From: Haloplanus rubicundus | Lineage (GTDB): Archaea; Halobacteriota; Halobacteria; Halobacteriales; Haloferacaceae | Direction: 5' to 3' | DNA: 64,000 nt | Assembly (NCBI RefSeq): GCF_003342675.1 | Contig: NZ_CP031148.1 | Span: 2,604,001-2,668,000, forward strand | Shown here: positions 61,320-64,000 of the stretch, one piece after another | Position numbering within the stretch: position 1 is the first letter of the stretch | Layout: every line of letters begins with the position of its first letter | Notes under the pieces: model-generated | What the model saw: the letters and a program-made list of their open reading frames with translations, nothing else | The model's database searches: none | Told to the model about the DNA's origin: nothing | Translations under genes and position numbers: made by a program

Positions 61320-61523
61320 TTAATTGGCACTTCTGAAATCAATCTCGAAGTAGTCGTGCGATTCGTGGAACGCGCCCGCGTTGTAGAGTCGAACGCCGTG
61401 GACGACGGCTTTCCGGAGCGTCCCGTGTTCCCACCCGTTCGACTCGCCGCGGTCCGCCCGCCACCCGGTCGGGTCGCCCGAGACGGGTGGGCCGACGGTG
61501 TAATCGCGGGTGTGGTCGTCCAT
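61320..61523 (-). pseudogene. N-terminal remnant of the split DUF309 gene
   Basis: From ATG 61523 the minus strand reads [20 protein letters not shown]...[15 protein letters not shown], colinear with residues 1-58 or so of the intact copy. It then diverges (IDFRSAN) to a stop at 61320. The break is at about 61340. The matching C-terminus is at 50434-50535. Confidence 0.88.
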
Positions 61524-61655
61524 ACGGATCGGAGGCGGCCCAAGGTGGTAACCGCTACGGCGCGGGACGGGGGACGGCCCCGACGCCCACGAGGGACCGG
61601 CACACGGGGCGAACGGACGGAAACGCACTTCAACGCGCACGGCTAGAACCGGACA

Positions 61656-62507
61656 ATGAGGATTCGAGAGTTCGGCGACGACCCCGAGGTGGCGGTCGTC
61701 GCTGGGATCCACGGCGACGAACCCTGTGGTCCCGAGGCGGTCGAGTCGTTGCTCGCGGACCCGCCGGCGTTCGGGCGGCCGGTGAAGTTCGTCGTCGCCA
61801 ACGAGGCGGCGCTCGAACGGGGCGTGCGCTATCTGGACGAGGATCTCAACCGCGCGTTTCCGGGCGACGCCGAGGCGGAGAGCCACGAGCGGCGGCTGGC
61901 GGCACGCCTCCTGACCGAACTCGACGGCTGTACGACGCTCGCGCTGCACTCGACGCAGTCGTACGCCGGCCCGTTCGCGCTGGTGGATACGGTCAATCCG
62001 GCGACCGCCGAACTCTGTGCCGAACTCCCGGTCGACGCGGTGGTAGAGACGGACGCGTACGCGGGCGGTCGGCTGATCGACTACCCGCGGACGGTCGAGG
62101 TGGAGTGTGGGCTGCAGTGGTCGGAGACGGCGGTGGCGAACGGCCGGGGGCTCGTGACGGCGTTTCTCGAAGCGACGGGCGTGTTGCCGTCGGAGGGGCA
62201 GGGGAGCGACAACGTGCCCGTCTTTCGACTCACCAACCGGGTGCCGAAGGCGCCGGCCACGAACCACGAGGTGTTCGTGGACAACTTCGAACGCGTCGAA
62301 CCGGGCGTCCCCTTCGCCTCGGCGGACGGCGAGGACCGCGTCGCGGAGGAGCCGTTCTACCCCATCCTGATGTCGGCGGACGGATACGAGGACGTCTTCG
62401 GGTACGCGGGCGAGCGCGTGGGTCGGCTGGCGGACGTGGCGACCCGTGCGGACCGTGGTGTGTCGGCGACGGACGCTCGACAGGACGTTCCGGCGAACCA
62501 CCGGTAA
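61656..62507 (+). CDS. succinylglutamate desuccinylase/aspartoacylase-family protein (M14-like)
   Basis: The 283-residue zinc carboxypeptidase-fold protein has [15 protein letters not shown] (His and Glu ligands) near residue 18. [29 protein letters not shown] (third ligand His) and VECGLQWSE follow. The family removes acyl groups from amino acids. The substrate cannot be told. It was originally divergent from the split DUF309 gene. Confidence 0.9.
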   Translation: MRIREFGDDPEVAVVAGIHGDEPCGPEAVESLLADPPAFGRPVKFVVANEAALERGVRYLDEDLNRAFPGDAEAESHERRLAARLLTELDGCTTLALHSTQSYAGPFALVDTVNPATAELCAELPVDAVVETDAYAGGRLIDYPRTVEVECGLQWSETAVANGRGLVTAFLEATGVLPSEGQGSDNVPVFRLTNRVPKAPATNHEVFVDNFERVEPGVPFASADGEDRVAEEPFYPILMSADGYEDVFGYAGERVGRLADVATRADRGVSATDARQDVPANHR

Positions 62508-62519
62508 ACAGTTACCGTA

Positions 62520-62969
62520 TCAGGACTCGCGTGGGGCGAATTCGACGAGCGTGAGATCCCGGTCTAGCATGCAGTAGTCGTGGGGCGGGTCGCCGAGCAC
62601 CTCGTCGATGCGGTACTCGGCCTCGAAATCGGCGCCGTCGGGGACGCAGTAGGCGTGGCTGGGACAGTCGGTGTACGGACAGGCGCCGGCGAGTTTCGCC
62701 TTGCTGCCGGCGTAGGCGACCTTGGAGGGGACGTTCGCGGGGATGGGGGCGGGTTCGACCTCGACGGCTCGGACGCCGCCGTCGTGGACGGCGCAGTCGA
62801 GCGTCTGGGCGTTCTCGCGGACGTCGGTGATCCGGTACCGCGTTCCGGGAGAGAGGTCGAGACACTGGCTGCGGTACGGACAGCCATCGCACGCGCTGGA
62901 TTCGCCGTGGAAGACGAACTCGCGGCCCACCTCGGCGAGGCGCGTCCCGATGAGCGTGACCTCGGACAT
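62520..62969 (-). CDS. UPF0179 family protein
   Basis: This 149-residue archaeal protein starts at ATG 62969 (MSEVTLIGTRLA) and has two Cys clusters (CDGCPYRSQC; CPYTDCPSHAYC) that suggest metal or Fe-S binding. The family is conserved in Euryarchaeota and has no known function. It is convergent with the aspartoacylase-like gene and lies 25 bp from the DUF5820 gene on the same strand. Confidence 0.9.
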   Translation of the reverse strand: MSEVTLIGTRLAEVGREFVFHGESSACDGCPYRSQCLDLSPGTRYRITDVRENAQTLDCAVHDGGVRAVEVEPAPIPANVPSKVAYAGSKAKLAGACPYTDCPSHAYCVPDGADFEAEYRIDEVLGDPPHDYCMLDRDLTLVEFAPRES

Positions 62970-62994
62970 GCGAAGACGTTCTCGGTCCGGGAGG

Positions 62995-63375
62995 TTAAGC
63001 CTCGCGACCGACGAGTTCGTCGAGGCGGTCGAAGTAGTCCTCGCGAGGGACCTGATAGGCGCCGCGGTAGTCGACGTCGCCGGCGGCGAACGCGCGGGCC
63101 ACGTCGCGGGCGGCGTCGACGCCCGCCTCGCGGGTGTCGGCGGTCTCCCGCCGCGCCTCCACCTCCGGTTCGAGATACAGCGTGACCGTCCAGCCGTCGT
63201 CCGTTCGGGCACCGGGACGACGCCGGGGTGAGCCGGGCGAGAGATAGATGGTCGGCAGACAGGCGGCGGGGAACGCCTCGGTGTCGAAGACGTCCGGGCG
63301 ATAGGCCAGGATGACCCGGCCGCCGGGTTCCTCGTGCCAGACCGTCCACCCGTCGGGAAGGTCCGCGAAGCTCAT
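62995..63375 (-). CDS. DUF5820 family protein
   Basis: The 126-residue product (DLPDGWTVWHEEPGGRVILAYRPDVF, in parts) fits the haloarchaeal DUF5820 family. It has no known activity. It probably forms a transcript with the UPF0179 gene. A TATA-like ATTATA on the minus strand (63399-63404) lies 24 bases upstream of the ATG, with a ten-base palindrome GTCCCGGGAC (63387-63396) between them. Confidence 0.82.
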   Translation of the reverse strand: MSFADLPDGWTVWHEEPGGRVILAYRPDVFDTEAFPAACLPTIYLSPGSPRRRPGARTDDGWTVTLYLEPEVEARRETADTREAGVDAARDVARAFAAGDVDYRGAYQVPREDYFDRLDELVGREA

Positions 63376-63747
63376 GTCCCGCCTTCGTCCCGGGACCCTA
63401 TAATCTCCCCGTCACGCGGCGACACCGACTAACCGTTCGTCTTCGTTCCGATCACGGACGTATCAGCGCCGGACCGGCCCGAAACGGGACGCGTCGTCCG
63501 AATGCGTCGGTGACGGTAGGGAACACCTACCGCCCAGATGTGGAAAAGAGTTATGTATATTGAATACTGACACTGTTTATAGTCTCGGTTACCAGCGGAC
63601 CGAGTACCCTCGTCGGACACCCCGCCGCCCTCGCCGCTCCAGACGACGACCATCCCGTGGTCGGCGCCGAATCGTGGTGCGTGTTACCACGGCTTACGGC
63701 GGCGGCGTAGCCGACGACGCGCTCGGGTCCGAGACACCGATGAGACA
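63376..63747. promoter_or_regulatory. divergent promoter region between DUF5820 and prkA genes
   Basis: No gene is supported in these 372 bases. The minus-strand DUF5820 promoter is at 63399-63404. An AT-rich stretch at 63549-63585 (GAGTTATGTATATTG, then CTGTTTATAGTC) is the likely prkA promoter and would leave a leader of roughly 140-170 nt. A 63-codon TTG frame overlapping the prkA start is Arg-rich and was rejected. Confidence 0.5.
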
Positions 63748-64000
63748 ATGACGAAGGAAACCCTCGAAGACCTCAGCCAGCATTACAAGGAATCGGTTCC
63801 GGCGGACCTCCGCGAAGCGAAGGCGTTCGACTGGTATCTGGACGAGGTGTACGACGATCCGCGGATCGCCCGAAACGCCCACCAGCGCGTCGCCGACATG
63901 TTCGACTACTACGGGACGGAGTACGACGAAGATGCCGGCGTCGTCGAGTACCTCATGGCCTCGGAGGACCCCTTACACGACGGGGAGAACACCTTCTACG
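63748..64000 (+). CDS. prkA: PrkA-type serine protein kinase, 5' part (runs off window)
   Basis: The first 84 residues (MTKETLEDLSQHYKESVPAD onward) include FDWYLDEVYDDPRIARNAHQR and LMASEDPLHDGENTFY (in parts), the conserved N-terminus of PrkA, an AAA+ protein with a C-terminal kinase-like domain. The ATP-binding part lies beyond the window. In haloarchaea a second prkA-like gene and a SpoVR/UPF0229 pair usually follow, which cannot be seen here. Confidence 0.9.
   Translation, partial: MTKETLEDLSQHYKESVPADLREAKAFDWYLDEVYDDPRIARNAHQRVADMFDYYGTEYDEDAGVVEYLMASEDPLHDGENTFY

Larger units (their letters stand above)
50536..61340. mobile_element. genomic island inserted into a DUF309 gene
   Basis: Both borders lie in one minus-strand DUF309 gene. 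Inside, GC content and codon choice differ visibly from both sides (A/T third positions, runs such as GAAGTAGACCCGACAG). Content: broken genes at the left, an AddAB-like operon, small hypothetical or zinc-binding genes, a phosphatase and an intact DUF309. No integrase or transposase was found and no direct repeat at the borders, so the mode of entry is unknown. Confidence 0.7.

Noticed and set aside
63560-63751. 63-codon ORF overlapping the prkA start by ATGA
   Set aside because: Needs a TTG start and gives a very Arg-rich product; the overlap is probably accidental.

Overview
The window is chromosomal DNA of a halophilic archaeon (class Halobacteria). The evidence is the very GC-rich, acidic coding sequence, haloarchaeal TATA/BRE promoters with short or absent leaders, twin-arginine lipoprotein signals (RR...C), halocyanin-type blue copper proteins, a Bat-type HTH regulator, eS1/uS15 ribosomal proteins beside a KEOPS Pcc1 gene, and a tRNA-Ala with an archaeal promoter. 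The genus cannot be fixed from the sequence alone.

Layout. 1-5.6 kb: a MoxR/DUF58 operon, a PfkB kinase, small membrane proteins and two thioredoxin-like proteins. 5.6-9.2 kb: small proteins, then an envelope redox cluster (DsbA-like, TlpA-like, CcdA, SCO1-like). 9.2-14.5 kb: aldo/keto reductase, Fe-S photolyase/cryptochrome, cold-shock protein, AhpD-like enzyme, MscS channel. 14.5-19 kb: a large surface lipoprotein with six helical repeats and a cupredoxin domain, under palindromic DtxR-type operators, and an NCS2 permease. 19-27 kb: kinase, nitrilase, acyl-CoA dehydrogenase, archaetidylserine synthase, a second halocyanin, and a histidine kinase with the same operator on its start codon. 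27-31.4 kb: the eS1-Pcc1-RecJ/Cdc45-like-uS15 cluster, tRNA-Ala with tandem copies of its 3' end behind it, a VIT-type iron transporter and a DUF211 protein. 31.4-50.3 kb: ion transport (CaCA exchanger, P2-type ATPase, CPA2 antiporter with RCK subunit, NSS symporter, CopA), metabolism and regulators.

50.5-61.3 kb is a genomic island. Base composition drops visibly, both ends fall inside the same DUF309 gene (C-terminal piece left, N-terminal piece right, both minus strand), and the island carries its own intact, diverged DUF309 copy in the opposite orientation. Its core is a translationally coupled three-gene operon: an AddB-like inactive helicase, a free Cas4/AddB-type Fe-S nuclease, and an AddA-like UvrD helicase fused to an Fe-S nuclease. 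It amounts to an archaeal AddAB-like machine with AddB split in two. Broken gene pieces sit to its left, and small zinc-binding or hypothetical proteins and a protein-tyrosine phosphatase to its right.

61.3-64 kb returns to ordinary haloarchaeal core: an aspartoacylase-family protein, UPF0179, DUF5820 and the start of prkA, which runs off the window.

The two strongest leads are the split AddAB-like operon in an island that breaks and replaces a host gene, and the iron-operator set linking an EfeO-like (repeat plus cupredoxin) surface protein with a histidine kinase.
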